DNA of 33,904 nt from Pseudomonadota bacterium (GTDB lineage Bacteria; Myxococcota_A; UBA796; GCA-2862545), in the NCBI GenBank assembly GCA_005776945.1, contig SXOB01000075.1:1-33904 (forward strand), in the 5' to 3' direction. The notes under the pieces are model-generated. The model searched no databases and was not told the origin of the DNA. It saw nothing but the letters and a program-made list of their open reading frames with translations. Each line of letters starts with the position of its first letter. Positions within the stretch are counted from its first letter, which is position 1. A program made the position numbers and the translations under genes. This document shows, in pieces, positions 1 to 8,140 of this stretch.

Positions 1-84
1 CATGTTACAGAGCCTTTCCACGGACGCTTTCAAGCCCATCCTGAAGTCAATCTGCAAGTTTGGGTTTATACGGTGAATACCTGA
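1..84 (+). CDS. Possible 3' end of an unidentified low-GC gene (partial)
   Basis: Frame 1 is open from the window edge to a TGA at 82-84 and would encode the last 27 residues of a protein ending in VWVYTVNT. The stretch is too short to assign to a family. It shares the low GC content of the next ~1.4 kb and probably belongs to the same foreign or mis-joined segment. The 61 bases between its stop and the next start are AT-rich and show no clear element. Confidence 0.25.
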   Translation, partial: HVTEPFHGRFQAHPEVNLQVWVYTVNT

Positions 85-145
85 TTTTCTTCATAATGAT
101 CCACTCCTATCTTTCAAATAATCCACTGACCTTAAATAGTTATCC

Positions 146-1885
146 ATGAAAAGCAACGGACAAGAACATTTGGATGCCGATTTATCTCGCATCACCTCAA
201 CTGAAACACTCACCGATGCACAACGCCATCAAATTTTAGTCGAATGGAATGCCACACAAACGGCTTATCCACTGGACAAATGCTTGCACCACTGGATAGA
301 AGACCAAGTGGATCGCACGCCCGACGCTATTGCCGTGGAATTTGCAGACGATAGCCTAACTTATCGTGAGTTAGATCAACGCGCTAACCAGCTCGCGCAC
401 TATTTACAAAGCAAAGGCATTAAACCCGACACCTTAGTGGGTGTTTGCGTTGAACGCTCACTCGAAATGGTGATTGCTTTACTGGGTATACTAAAAGCTG
501 GAGCGGCCTATGTCCCTCTTGACCCGACCTATCCGACTGAACGTCTGGCTTTTATGGTGGAAGATGCTCAAACAGCGCTCTTGCTCACCCAACAGCATTT
601 GGCTGATTTAATTCCACAGAGTCATGCAGAGCGAATTTATTTAGACAGCGACTGGGCAACCATTGCCACCGCCAGCAACGAAAGACCAGAAACACCCGTT
701 GCCGCCAATAATCTGGCTTATATGATTTATACCTCCGGCTCAACCGGCAAACCCAAAGGTGTTTTGCATAGTACCGGCGGCTATTTATTACATGCTTCGA
801 TGACGCACAAATATATTTTTGATGTACATGATGATGACAGTTATTGGTGTACGGCGGATATTGGTTGGGTAACCGGTCATTCTTACATGGTCTACGGTCC
901 GCTATGTAACGGAGCAACCACTTTGATGTTTGAAGGCATACCGACCTATCCCGATGCCAGCCGTTTTTGGCAGGTGATCGATAAGCATCGGGTGAGTATT
1001 TTTTATACCGCACCGACGGCCATCCGTGCATTAATGGCACAAGGCGATGAGTTTGTTACTCGTTGTTCACGGCAAAGCTTACGAATACTCGGTAGTGTGG
1101 GAGAGCCTATTAATCCCGAAGCCTGGGAGTGGTATTACCATGTGGTAGGCAATGACCGGTGTCCAATTGTCGATACTTGGTGGCAAACCGAAACCGGCGG
1201 TATTTTAATCACGCCTTTACCGGGAGCAATTCCATTGAAACCGGGTTCGGCGACATTGCCGTTTTTCGGTGTCAAACCGGAGATCATGGACAATGAAGGT
1301 CGTCTATTAGAAGGGACGGCCGAAGGTATCTTGGTCATTAGTCGTTCCTGGCCCGGACAAGCCCGTACTGTCTACGGGGATCATCAACGATTTATCGATA
1401 CCTATTTTAAAAATTATCCCGGATATTATTTTACCGGCGATGGAGCACGTCGCGATCAGGAGGGTTATTTTTGGATTACCGGGCGCGTTGATGATGTCAT
1501 CAATGTCTCAGGCCATCGCATGGGGACGGCCGAATTCGAATCCGCGTTGGCGACCCACCCCGGCGTCGCGGAATCTGCGGTCGTCGGCTACCCCCACGAC
1601 CTGAAAGGCCAGGGTGTCTGGGCCTTCGTCGTCTTGCAACCGGGAACGCCGGTGACGCCCGGCCTTGAAGGTGCAATGAACGGCACGGTTCGCCAAGTGA
1701 TCGGGGCCCATGCCCGCGTCGACCGATTCCAAATCGTTCCCGGGTTGCCGAAGACACGTAGCGGAAAGGTCATGCGACGCATTCTCCGCAAAGTCGCCGA
1801 GGGCCTGCCCGACCAATTGGGCGACGTGAGCACGCTCGCCGACCCGTCGGTGGTGGATGCCATCGTGCGCGGAGCGGCCTCCTGA
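146..1885 (+). CDS. Three-part mosaic ORF: NRPS adenylation start, acetyl-CoA synthetase middle and end; probable assembly chimera
   Basis: Residues 1-206 match the start of an NRPS adenylation domain: LTYRELD near 71, LKAGAAYVPLDP near 116, and the A3 phosphate loop YTSGSTGKPKG at 195-205. From about residue 207 (LHSTGGYLLHA) the sequence is that of acetyl-CoA synthetase, with YWCTADIGWVTGHSY, the WWQTETGG core and YFTGDGARRD. The end contains GRVDDVINVSGHRMGTAE (446-463) and the catalytic-lysine motif PKTRSGKVMRR. Codon use is low-GC up to roughly nt 1500 and strongly high-GC afterwards. A normal Acs is about 650 residues, and its N-terminal ~250 residues are missing here. Both joins lie in motifs that vary little between genomes, so k-mer mis-joining is the simplest explanation. 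The last ~130 residues are probably the true 3' end of an acs gene of the main genome. The ATG at 146 is used only because the frame opens there. Confidence 0.6.
   Translation: MKSNGQEHLDADLSRITSTETLTDAQRHQILVEWNATQTAYPLDKCLHHWIEDQVDRTPDAIAVEFADDSLTYRELDQRANQLAHYLQSKGIKPDTLVGVCVERSLEMVIALLGILKAGAAYVPLDPTYPTERLAFMVEDAQTALLLTQQHLADLIPQSHAERIYLDSDWATIATASNERPETPVAANNLAYMIYTSGSTGKPKGVLHSTGGYLLHASMTHKYIFDVHDDDSYWCTADIGWVTGHSYMVYGPLCNGATTLMFEGIPTYPDASRFWQVIDKHRVSIFYTAPTAIRALMAQGDEFVTRCSRQSLRILGSVGEPINPEAWEWYYHVVGNDRCPIVDTWWQTETGGILITPLPGAIPLKPGSATLPFFGVKPEIMDNEGRLLEGTAEGILVISRSWPGQARTVYGDHQRFIDTYFKNYPGYYFTGDGARRDQEGYFWITGRVDDVINVSGHRMGTAEFESALATHPGVAESAVVGYPHDLKGQGVWAFVVLQPGTPVTPGLEGAMNGTVRQVIGAHARVDRFQIVPGLPKTRSGKVMRRILRKVAEGLPDQLGDVSTLADPSVVDAIVRGAAS
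728..763 (+). other. Join 1: NRPS A-domain to acetyl-CoA synthetase within the A3 motif
   Basis: These 36 bases encode YTSGSTGKPKGV, a motif common to NRPS adenylation domains and acetyl-CoA synthetases. Upstream residues are NRPS-like. Downstream residues are Acs-like from LHSTGGY on. The identity of the protein changes exactly across this shared motif. Confidence 0.65.
1481..1546 (+). other. Join 2: low-GC to high-GC step inside the acetyl-CoA synthetase reading frame
   Basis: These bases encode GRVDDVINVSGHRMGTAEFE and the following two residues, the conserved hinge region of Acs. Third codon positions are mostly A/T before this point and mostly G/C after it. The protein alignment stays in register across the step, so the join is in frame and within one family. 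Confidence 0.7.
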
Positions 1886-2805
1886 TCCTGGGGCTCGCCT
1901 GCGCAGACCCAGTGGAGGTGGACGACCTGCCCCTGAACGCGGTCCTCGCGATCGGGACCCACAACAGTAGCCACGTGGAGACGGTGGAGCGTCCTGAATG
2001 GGACTTCACCCACCCGCCGCTCGCGGAACAGGTCGCGCTCGGCGTGCGCCAATTCGAACTCGATGTTTGGTGGGACAACGAACTAGGCGACTTCGATGTC
2101 TACCACATCCCCATCCTCGACCAGGGCGTCAACTGCCTGCGTCTGACGGGCTGTCTGGCCGATCTGGCGGGGGCCATCGAACCCGACCAAATCCCCCTGA
2201 CCATCCTGATCGAAGTCAAGGACGCCTACGACCCCGACGACGGCCCTTCCCGTCTCGCCGCCCTCGATGCCGCGGTCATGCAGGCCTTTGGTCCCCTCGG
2301 CGTCTTCGTCCCCGAGGACCTGCTCGGCGAGGCCCCGGACCTGGCGGCAGCCGCCGAGGCCGGCTGGCCACGGCTCGCAGCGGTGCGCGGCAAGGCGTGG
2401 GCGATTCTGCACGCCGACGGCGCGTGGCGCGACGCCTACACCGACAACGACACCTCCGTTGCGGGCGCGGTCCTCTGGGCGGACGGGTCCGGCGACACGT
2501 CCGTCCGAATGGCGGCCTTCCACGCCATGAACGACCCGTTCAACCCGTCGATCGCTTCGGTCGTCGAGGCTGGCGGCATCGTGCGGACGCGGGCCGATGG
2601 CGACGTTGACGAAGCGGCCAACAACGACACGGCGCAGCGCGACGCCGCGCTCGCGTCAGGGGCCCACTTCGTGAGCACCGACTTTCCGACGCCGCACCCG
2701 ACGTCCGGCTACGTCGTGACCCTCCCCGACGGCGTTGCGTGCAACCCGGTGGCCGCGCCCCCGGACTGCACCCCTGACCGCATCGAGGGGCCTCAGGCCC
2801 GGTAA
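1882..2805 (+). CDS. Ca2+-dependent PI-phospholipase C-like lipoprotein
   Basis: The product resembles the phosphatidylinositol-specific phospholipase C-C1 family (TIM-barrel phosphodiesterases). Visible motifs are IGTHNSSH with the probable catalytic His, GVRQFELDVWWD, the second His in DVYHIPILDQG, ILIEVKD, GGIVRTRAD, and HFVSTDFP near the end. The frame has no ATG. A GTG at 1912 would give a protein with no export signal. A CTG at 1882, overlapping the upstream stop and 7 nt after GGAG (1871-1874), adds the leader (M)ILGLAC. That leader matches other lipoprotein starts in this window, so 1882 is preferred. The 3' end overlaps the convergent cyclophilin gene by 13 bases. Likely role: a surface or periplasmic lipid phosphodiesterase. 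The family call is firm, while the start and substrate are uncertain. Confidence 0.75.
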   Translation: MILGLACADPVEVDDLPLNAVLAIGTHNSSHVETVERPEWDFTHPPLAEQVALGVRQFELDVWWDNELGDFDVYHIPILDQGVNCLRLTGCLADLAGAIEPDQIPLTILIEVKDAYDPDDGPSRLAALDAAVMQAFGPLGVFVPEDLLGEAPDLAAAAEAGWPRLAAVRGKAWAILHADGAWRDAYTDNDTSVAGAVLWADGSGDTSVRMAAFHAMNDPFNPSIASVVEAGGIVRTRADGDVDEAANNDTAQRDAALASGAHFVSTDFPTPHPTSGYVVTLPDGVACNPVAAPPDCTPDRIEGPQAR

Positions 2806-3320
2806 ATCTCGATGCGCTCGAGCTTGACCTTGCGGTCGCCCATGCGCGCGATCCGCGGCACGAGCTCGAGGCCGGTCGTGACAGCGCCGAACACAGCGTG
2901 TTTGCCGTCGAGCCACGGGGTCGGGACCTCGGTGACGAAGAACTGGCTGCCGTTCGTGTTCGGGCCGGCGTTCGCCATCGACAAAAGGCCTGGCTTGCTG
3001 TGCTTGAGGCTCGCCACGATCTCGTCACGGAAGCGCCAACCTGGGCCCCCACGGCCGTCGCCCTGGGGGCAACCGCACTGGATCATGAAATCGGGGATCA
3101 CGCGGTGGAACACGAGGTCCTTGTAGAGCGGGTCCTTGGTCTTCGAACCGTTGGGCCGCGTCCATTCGACGGCGCCCGTGGAAAGGGCAACGAAGTTGGC
3201 CACCGTGCGGGGGGTCTCCTTCTCGTACAGCTCGGCTTCAATTGGGCCCAAAGACGTGACGAAGCGCGCCATCAGCTTGCCGGTACCTTCAACCTGAACT
3301 GCCGGTGCGGGGGTATCCAT
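2793..3320 (-). CDS. Cyclophilin-type peptidyl-prolyl cis-trans isomerase
   Basis: The 175-residue product is a single cyclophilin domain catalysing cis-trans isomerisation of Xaa-Pro bonds. Diagnostic blocks are VFHRVIPDFMIQ with catalytic Arg73, GDGRGGPGW, NTNGSQFFVTEVPTPWLDG and KHAVFG. The frame stays open to 3500, but the added residues are Arg/Ala-rich antisense sequence overlapping the phosphatase gene. The ATG at 3320 has an AGGAGG just upstream and is clearly the better start. No signal peptide is evident, so the enzyme is probably cytoplasmic. It is divergent from the phosphatase gene, with 80 bases between the two starts, a space that may hold both promoters. Confidence 0.93.
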   Translation of the reverse strand: MDTPAPAVQVEGTGKLMARFVTSLGPIEAELYEKETPRTVANFVALSTGAVEWTRPNGSKTKDPLYKDLVFHRVIPDFMIQCGCPQGDGRGGPGWRFRDEIVASLKHSKPGLLSMANAGPNTNGSQFFVTEVPTPWLDGKHAVFGAVTTGLELVPRIARMGDRKVKLERIEIYRA

Positions 3321-3400
3321 CCTGCCTCCTGCCGCGGTCGTGTCCGCGGGGGCGGCCGATATCGCGCCGACGGCTCGCCGCCCCGGGGCGTTAGCCCGGC

Positions 3401-3874
3401 GTGGTGACCTCCCGCGTCCTCTTCGTCTGCACCGGCAACTTGTGTCGGTCACCGATGGCCGAAGCGCTGCTGCGCGATCGTGCGGCGGCGGCTGGTGCAC
3501 AGCTGGAGACGTGGTCTCGCGGCACCGCGGCCCGCGTCGGCGACCCCGCGTCGCCGGCCGCGATTCGCGTGCTGGCGGAAATCGGCATCGACCTGTCGGC
3601 CCACCAGTCCGCGCCGGTCTCCGACGAGGACATCGACCTGGCCCACCATGTCCTTGTCATGGAAAAGGCCCACGCGTCTTGGCTCCGCGAACATCATCCC
3701 AAGGTTGGCGAGCGGCTGCTTCTGTTCGGCTGGCTCGCTGGCGTAGAGGAGATCGACGACCCGTACGGCGCGTGGTTCGACCGCACTTACTGCAAGACGC
3801 GCGACCTCCTCGATCGAGGGGTTCTCAACTGGTTGGCCCGCGCCACCCCGAGCCCCCTAGACGCAAAGGCCTGA
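3401..3874 (+). CDS. Low-molecular-weight protein tyrosine phosphatase
   Basis: The 157-residue product has the C-x5-R phosphate loop CTGNLCRS at residues 10-17 right after the first beta strand (RVLFV), as in LMW-PTP enzymes. The likely general-acid region is EIDDPYG near residue 116. Length is normal for the family. Candidate starts are GTG at 3401 and GTG at 3404. It probably dephosphorylates tyrosine residues. LMW-PTPs often oppose tyrosine kinases controlling polysaccharide export, but no such kinase is in the window. An arsenate reductase role is less likely, since the arsenate-type Cys triad is not apparent. The gene ends 9 bases before the convergent kinase gene. Confidence 0.9.
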   Translation: MVTSRVLFVCTGNLCRSPMAEALLRDRAAAAGAQLETWSRGTAARVGDPASPAAIRVLAEIGIDLSAHQSAPVSDEDIDLAHHVLVMEKAHASWLREHHPKVGERLLLFGWLAGVEEIDDPYGAWFDRTYCKTRDLLDRGVLNWLARATPSPLDAKA

Positions 3875-3883
3875 GCGGCGGCG

Positions 3884-5539
3884 TCAACGCCAGGCGCCGC
3901 GATCGAAATCCCAGACCAGGCTCTTCGTCTTGCCGTCCAACAGGTCGATTTCGATCGTCCGACGACGACCGTCCAACGCGACGATGCTGACCGCGTAGCG
4001 ACCAGGCGACAGGCGGCGCTTGACCGGAGCCGCGGAAACAAATTGGCCGGCGATGTAGACCTCGGCGGGCTGGCGGCTGCCGACGGACAAGGTGCCAACG
4101 GGTTCACCCGTCGCGGGCTCCACGAGGCGGTCGACCCGCGCCTCCGGCTCGGGCAGGGGCTGGGGTGCGGGCGAACCTGCCGTGGTCGACGCGACCGATG
4201 GCGACGTTCGGTCGACCTTGACGCGAACCGGCGGAGGGGGTGCGGGGGCCACTTCTTGGGGGGTCACCGAACCCTCGACGGGCAGGTCCGCCTCGGACAA
4301 GGAGCGACCCATTTCCGGTACCGCGACCTCCGCCCCTGGCCCAAACCAAGTTGCCGCCGCTGTCGCAAGGATGACCACCGCCAAGGCAATGCCCGCGCCC
4401 ACCATCGGCTTCCACCATGTTGCGGGCGCTGTTTCCACCGAACGGGCTGCCAAGGATCCCATGCTGCCGCGCTCGGTGGCCCCTTCACCGGGGCGTCCCC
4501 CGCGGCCTTCGGCCAGCGTCGACATGCGATCGTGAAAGCGGATGAGTTCGTCGCGGGTCGCGATGGGGTCGGTCAGGAGCGCGCCGAGCGCGCGGCCAAA
4601 CTCCTCTGCGCTCCCGTGGCGCGCGAGCGGATCGCGCTGGAGCGCTCGAACAAGCGGTCCCACGAGTGGGGCGTAGGCGGGGTCCAAGGTGGCTGCCATC
4701 CGCGCACCATGGTCGTCTGCCAGCAGGCGACGGATTTCCTCTTTCGGCTTGTCCTGGAAGATGGGTCGCCGAGCGGCCATCTCGTACAACACGGCCGCGA
4801 GTCCAAAAACGTCGGCCACCGGCGTGACGTCGTTGCCGTGCGCCTGTTCGGGCGCCATATAGCCCCAGGTCCCCTTCACCGCGCCTTCGCGTTCGCGCCG
4901 GAGGTGGCCCTTGCTGATGCCGAAGTCGAGTACCTTGACGACGCCGTGGGGCGTCAGGATCAAGTTCGACGGCTTGACGTCGCGATGAACCAACTCGAGG
5001 TGCCGCCCCGACTCGTCGGTCGCGTGATGGGCGTAGTGCAGCCCCTCACAAGCCTGCCGACCGATTTCGGCGACGACGGTGAGGGGCAACGGGATGTCGT
5101 GTTGTTGGGCGAGGCCCACGATCCGCCGAAGCGTGAGTCCCTCGACGTACTCCATCACGAGAAACAGCCGCTCGCCGTCCTGTTCGAAGTCCTGGATTTG
5201 CACCAGATTCTGGTGCTCCATCACCGCACCGAGCCGCGCCTCGTTGACGAAGAGCTCCCGGTAGGCCTCGCTGCCCTCGTGTTCGGGCAGGATCAGCTTG
5301 ATGGCGACGCGCGGGCTGACGCCGGCGAGCGACTCTCGTCGCGCCTCGTACACCACGGCCATGCCGCCCTTGGAGAGCGGTCGCACGATCCGGTACCGAC
5401 CGATGCGGGTGAGATCGGCCAGCGAAACGGGCCCGTCGGGCATCATGTCGAGTCCGTACCACGCGCCGATCTCGGCGTGTACCGGCAAAGGCCGGGCGTC
5501 CAGCCCACCGGAGGAGACGGTGGATGGAACAGAGGTCAC
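3884..5539 (-). CDS. Membrane-anchored Ser/Thr protein kinase with PEGA-like tail
   Basis: Residues about 48-320 form a Hanks-type kinase: glycine loop LSKGGMAVVYEA, Lys81 in VAIKLI, catalytic loop HRDVKPSN with Asp187, DFGIS at 205-209, and GYMAPEQ. All catalytic residues are present, so it should be active. A Gly/Glu-rich linker leads to one hydrophobic segment around residues 370-395 (MVGAGIALAVVILATAAATW). A Pro-rich stretch and a C-terminal domain around 480-545 follow, with SRQPAEVYIAGQ and LSPGRYAVSIVALDG typical of PEGA domains. Predicted topology: kinase in the cytoplasm, PEGA-like domain outside. The start is GTG at 5539. The gene is divergent from the Spy-like operon; the ~185-base gap (5542-5726) shows no element that could be named with confidence. 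Confidence 0.93.
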   Translation of the reverse strand: MTSVPSTVSSGGLDARPLPVHAEIGAWYGLDMMPDGPVSLADLTRIGRYRIVRPLSKGGMAVVYEARRESLAGVSPRVAIKLILPEHEGSEAYRELFVNEARLGAVMEHQNLVQIQDFEQDGERLFLVMEYVEGLTLRRIVGLAQQHDIPLPLTVVAEIGRQACEGLHYAHHATDESGRHLELVHRDVKPSNLILTPHGVVKVLDFGISKGHLRREREGAVKGTWGYMAPEQAHGNDVTPVADVFGLAAVLYEMAARRPIFQDKPKEEIRRLLADDHGARMAATLDPAYAPLVGPLVRALQRDPLARHGSAEEFGRALGALLTDPIATRDELIRFHDRMSTLAEGRGGRPGEGATERGSMGSLAARSVETAPATWWKPMVGAGIALAVVILATAAATWFGPGAEVAVPEMGRSLSEADLPVEGSVTPQEVAPAPPPPVRVKVDRTSPSVASTTAGSPAPQPLPEPEARVDRLVEPATGEPVGTLSVGSRQPAEVYIAGQFVSAAPVKRRLSPGRYAVSIVALDGRRRTIEIDLLDGKTKSLVWDFDRGAWR

Positions 5540-5726
5540 ATGAGGAGCACATCCCTCTTTTCAGAGAACGTGCCAACCGAATCCGACGAAGTAACGCCGA
5601 CTCTCACACACCATGCGGCAGAATGACCGCATCCGGGGACTTCACACTTCTTCACGTTGGCGCCACGGACCGGCAACGTGCCGGGCGTAGGAGTAGGGTG
5701 CGGGGCAGGTCCCGCTAGGAGGTCTC

Positions 5727-6212
5727 ATGGCTCATCGATTCCGCGGCCGTCGTTGGCTGCTGTTGGGCCTTGTGCCCGTGCTTGCGCTGACCGCCGTGGC
5801 GGCACCGTTTGCGATGGCGGGCGGCTTTGGTGGTTGGGGCGGACCCGGCTGCCACGGGCCCGGAGATGCCGCGTCCAAGATGCGGATGGCGGCCGACCAC
5901 ATCGGACCCGTCGTCGGTCTCAGCGACGGCCAGAAGGTCAAGGTCGACGCGCTCATTGGCGACGTCGCCCCTACGTTCGACATTCACCGGGAGGAAGGGA
6001 CGGACCTTCGCTTGGCGCTCGCGAACGAATTGGCAGCCGACACCGTCAACCGCGACGAGGTCGAGCGCCTGCGCGGCGACGCGATTCAGCTTGCGGATCG
6101 CGCCTCTCGGGACGCCATCGACGCGATGCTCCGCCTTCATGAAGTGCTGACGCCGGACCAGCGCGCCAAGGTCCGCGACCTTGGCGCCATGTTCCACGGC
6201 CCCCGGCCCTGA
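5727..6212 (+). CDS. Spy/CpxP-like periplasmic protein (LTxxQ family)
   Basis: The product has a classical signal peptide: basic start MAHRFRGRR, hydrophobic core, probable cleavage after AMA near residue 31. The mature part is short and helical with charged residues and ends in the LTPDQRAKV motif of the Spy/CpxP/metal-resistance family. These proteins act as periplasmic chaperones or as sensors that hold a CpxA-type kinase in check. A consensus AGGAGG precedes the ATG by about 5 bases. It is the first gene of an operon: the response regulator starts 2 bases after its stop. This order fits a stress-response operon that encodes its own periplasmic regulator. Confidence 0.8.
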   Translation: MAHRFRGRRWLLLGLVPVLALTAVAAPFAMAGGFGGWGGPGCHGPGDAASKMRMAADHIGPVVGLSDGQKVKVDALIGDVAPTFDIHREEGTDLRLALANELAADTVNRDEVERLRGDAIQLADRASRDAIDAMLRLHEVLTPDQRAKVRDLGAMFHGPRP

Positions 6213-6214
6213 AC

Positions 6215-6874
6215 GTGGAGGTCCTGATCGTCGACGACGACAGCCGACTCACGTCGATGTTGTCGAGTTGGCTCGCCGATCAGGGCCTGCCCAACCGCGT
6301 CGTCGCGGATCTCCGCGGCGCGCGGACGGCCCTTGCGGCCGGCGGAGTGGACGCGATCGTCCTGGACGCCATGTTGCCCGACGGTGACGGATTCGATTTC
6401 CTTCGGGAGGCGCGCCGCGTCAGCAACATCCCCATCCTTCTGCTGACAGGCCGAGGCGACGACGTGGACCGAATCGTCGGCCTCGAATTGGGCGCCGACG
6501 ACTACCTCGCCAAGCCGTTCAACCCGCGAGAGTTGCTCGCGCGATTGCGAGCCGTCTTGCGCCGTTCCAAGCCAGCGACGGTCGCACCGAGTCGACTGAC
6601 CGTCGACCCCGAGTCCCTTCGCGTCTCGCTCGACGGCCGCACGGTTCCCCTGACGGCTCACCAGTTTGCCCTCTTGGCCGTGCTCGCCGAACGCCCAGGC
6701 AAGGTGTGGTCCCGCGAGGCTCTCCTCGAGCGCCTCCATCACGGCGAGTTGCACGTGACGGAGCGCACGATCGACGTCCATGTCGCGCGAATTCGAGCCG
6801 CCCTCGGCGACCAGGGTGCGGACATCGTCAAGACCCTTCGTGGGTCCGGCTACACGTTCGCGGCACCCCGATGA
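6215..6874 (+). CDS. OmpR-family response regulator (CpxR-like)
   Basis: The receiver domain (residues 1-115) has the acidic pocket VDDD, phospho-acceptor Asp51 in IVLDAMLPDGDG, Thr in LLTGR, and Lys in YLAKPF. The C-terminal winged helix (about 130-219) has LTAHQFALLAVLAE, VTERTIDVHVARIR and LRGSGYTF, typical of OmpR/PhoB DNA-binding domains. The GTG at 6215 lies 2 bases after the Spy-like gene, and the ATG of the histidine kinase overlaps its stop (ATGA at 6871-6874). Likely phosphorylated by that kinase and probably acting on its own operon; the target site was not identified. Confidence 0.95.
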   Translation: MEVLIVDDDSRLTSMLSSWLADQGLPNRVVADLRGARTALAAGGVDAIVLDAMLPDGDGFDFLREARRVSNIPILLLTGRGDDVDRIVGLELGADDYLAKPFNPRELLARLRAVLRRSKPATVAPSRLTVDPESLRVSLDGRTVPLTAHQFALLAVLAERPGKVWSREALLERLHHGELHVTERTIDVHVARIRAALGDQGADIVKTLRGSGYTFAAPR

Positions 6875-8076
6875 GGGCGCGCCTCTGGTTTCAGATTTGG
6901 CTCACCTTTCTCGCGACGACGCTGCTCGCGATGTGGTTGGCCGCGTCGGTCGCGGTGGCGATGCGAGAAGAGGCAGGAGCACCACCTGTCCTCGTCGCGC
7001 ACCTGACGCCCCTGTTTGAAGGCGATCTGAACGCCGCTGCAGACCAATACGAAGTCGCCTTGGCTCGATTCGACGCGGCGGGCCAACGGGTGGCGGGCTC
7101 CCCAGGAACGCCCCACGAACCGCCTTGCACTGCGCCGGGAATGTTCTGGTCGCGCATCGGGCCGGGCATCGCCGTGGGTCTGTCCAACGGAGATTTGGGC
7201 CTGGTCTGGTTGGACCCTGGCCACGGGCGTCGGCACTGGACCCAACATGGCCTCATCATGTTCGGCGCACTCGGCGTCGTCGCTGCGGGCACGTGGCTGG
7301 TCGCGCGGCGCATCACGCGGCGTCTCGAGCACCTCGGCAAGACGGCAGCGCAATGGGAGGCGGGAAACCTGTCGGTGCGATCGAACCTCGCAGGAACCGA
7401 CGAGGTCGCGGACCTGGGACGGCGCTTCGACGCCGCGGCAGAGCGACTGCAGGACGTGCTCAACGACGAACGTCGCCTGTTGGCCGGCGCCAGCCACGAA
7501 TTCCGAGCCCCGCTGGCCAGAATTCGGATGGCGCTTGAACTACTGGATGACGGAAGCTCGCACGCCGCCGGGGCGAAGGCCGACGTCGGCGCGATCGACG
7601 AACTGGTCGCTGAGTTGCTGGCGACGACGCGTGGCGCCGCACGCGCGCTCGATTTCCGCGCTGCCGATCTCGCCCAATTGGTGCGCGACGTGGACCCCGA
7701 CGTGTCCGTGACCGGATCCGCGTACACCAAAGTCGACGCCGCCTTGGTGCGGCGCGCGGTTCGCAACCTCCTCGACAACGCGCGGCGGCACGGCGGCGGC
7801 GTCGCCAGCGTCCACGTCGGTGAGCGCCCCGCCCATATCGCGGTCGCCAACGTCGGCGACGGCCCCCCCAACCACCTCCGCGAGGCCATCTTCACGCCGT
7901 TCTTCCGACCGGAGGGTCACGGGGAGGACGCCGGTGGAACCGGCCTCGGTCTCGCGCTCGTCCGCGCGGTGGGCGAGGCGCACGGGGGTGGGGCGGCGTT
8001 CGAAGTCGGGCCGCCTGCGACGTTCGTGCTGACCTTGGAACCGACAGCCGCTGCGGACGGCCGCGGGACGCGGTGA
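6871..8076 (+). CDS. Sensor histidine kinase (CpxA-like)
   Basis: The 401-residue product has transmembrane segments at about 6-30 and 127-145 enclosing a ~95-residue periplasmic sensor, a HAMP-like linker (ARRITRRLEHL), an H-box GASHEFRAPL with His209, an N-box NLLDNARRH, and a G2-box GGTGLGLALV. The G1 box is slightly degenerate (NVGDGPP). The start is the ATG overlapping the regulator stop. A longer frame from 6706 would run through the regulator gene and is not used. With the Spy-like protein and OmpR-type regulator it forms an envelope-stress or metal-sensing module. Confidence 0.93.
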   Translation: MRARLWFQIWLTFLATTLLAMWLAASVAVAMREEAGAPPVLVAHLTPLFEGDLNAAADQYEVALARFDAAGQRVAGSPGTPHEPPCTAPGMFWSRIGPGIAVGLSNGDLGLVWLDPGHGRRHWTQHGLIMFGALGVVAAGTWLVARRITRRLEHLGKTAAQWEAGNLSVRSNLAGTDEVADLGRRFDAAAERLQDVLNDERRLLAGASHEFRAPLARIRMALELLDDGSSHAAGAKADVGAIDELVAELLATTRGAARALDFRAADLAQLVRDVDPDVSVTGSAYTKVDAALVRRAVRNLLDNARRHGGGVASVHVGERPAHIAVANVGDGPPNHLREAIFTPFFRPEGHGEDAGGTGLGLALVRAVGEAHGGGAAFEVGPPATFVLTLEPTAAADGRGTR

Positions 8077-8140
8077 GCTCGCCAAGGGCAACGCGTGCCC
8101 CGTCCGTCGTCCGTGGTACGTCGCCGCCCGCGGGGACTGC

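Noticed and set aside
1532..1537. GAATTC site near the GC step, as a cloning or ligation scar
   Set aside because: A six-base site can occur by chance, the reading frame remains in register with Acs across it, and the composition change seems to begin slightly before it.
4043..5626. 527-residue plus-strand open frame
   Set aside because: It is the complement of the Ser/Thr kinase gene, whose kinase motifs are unambiguous.
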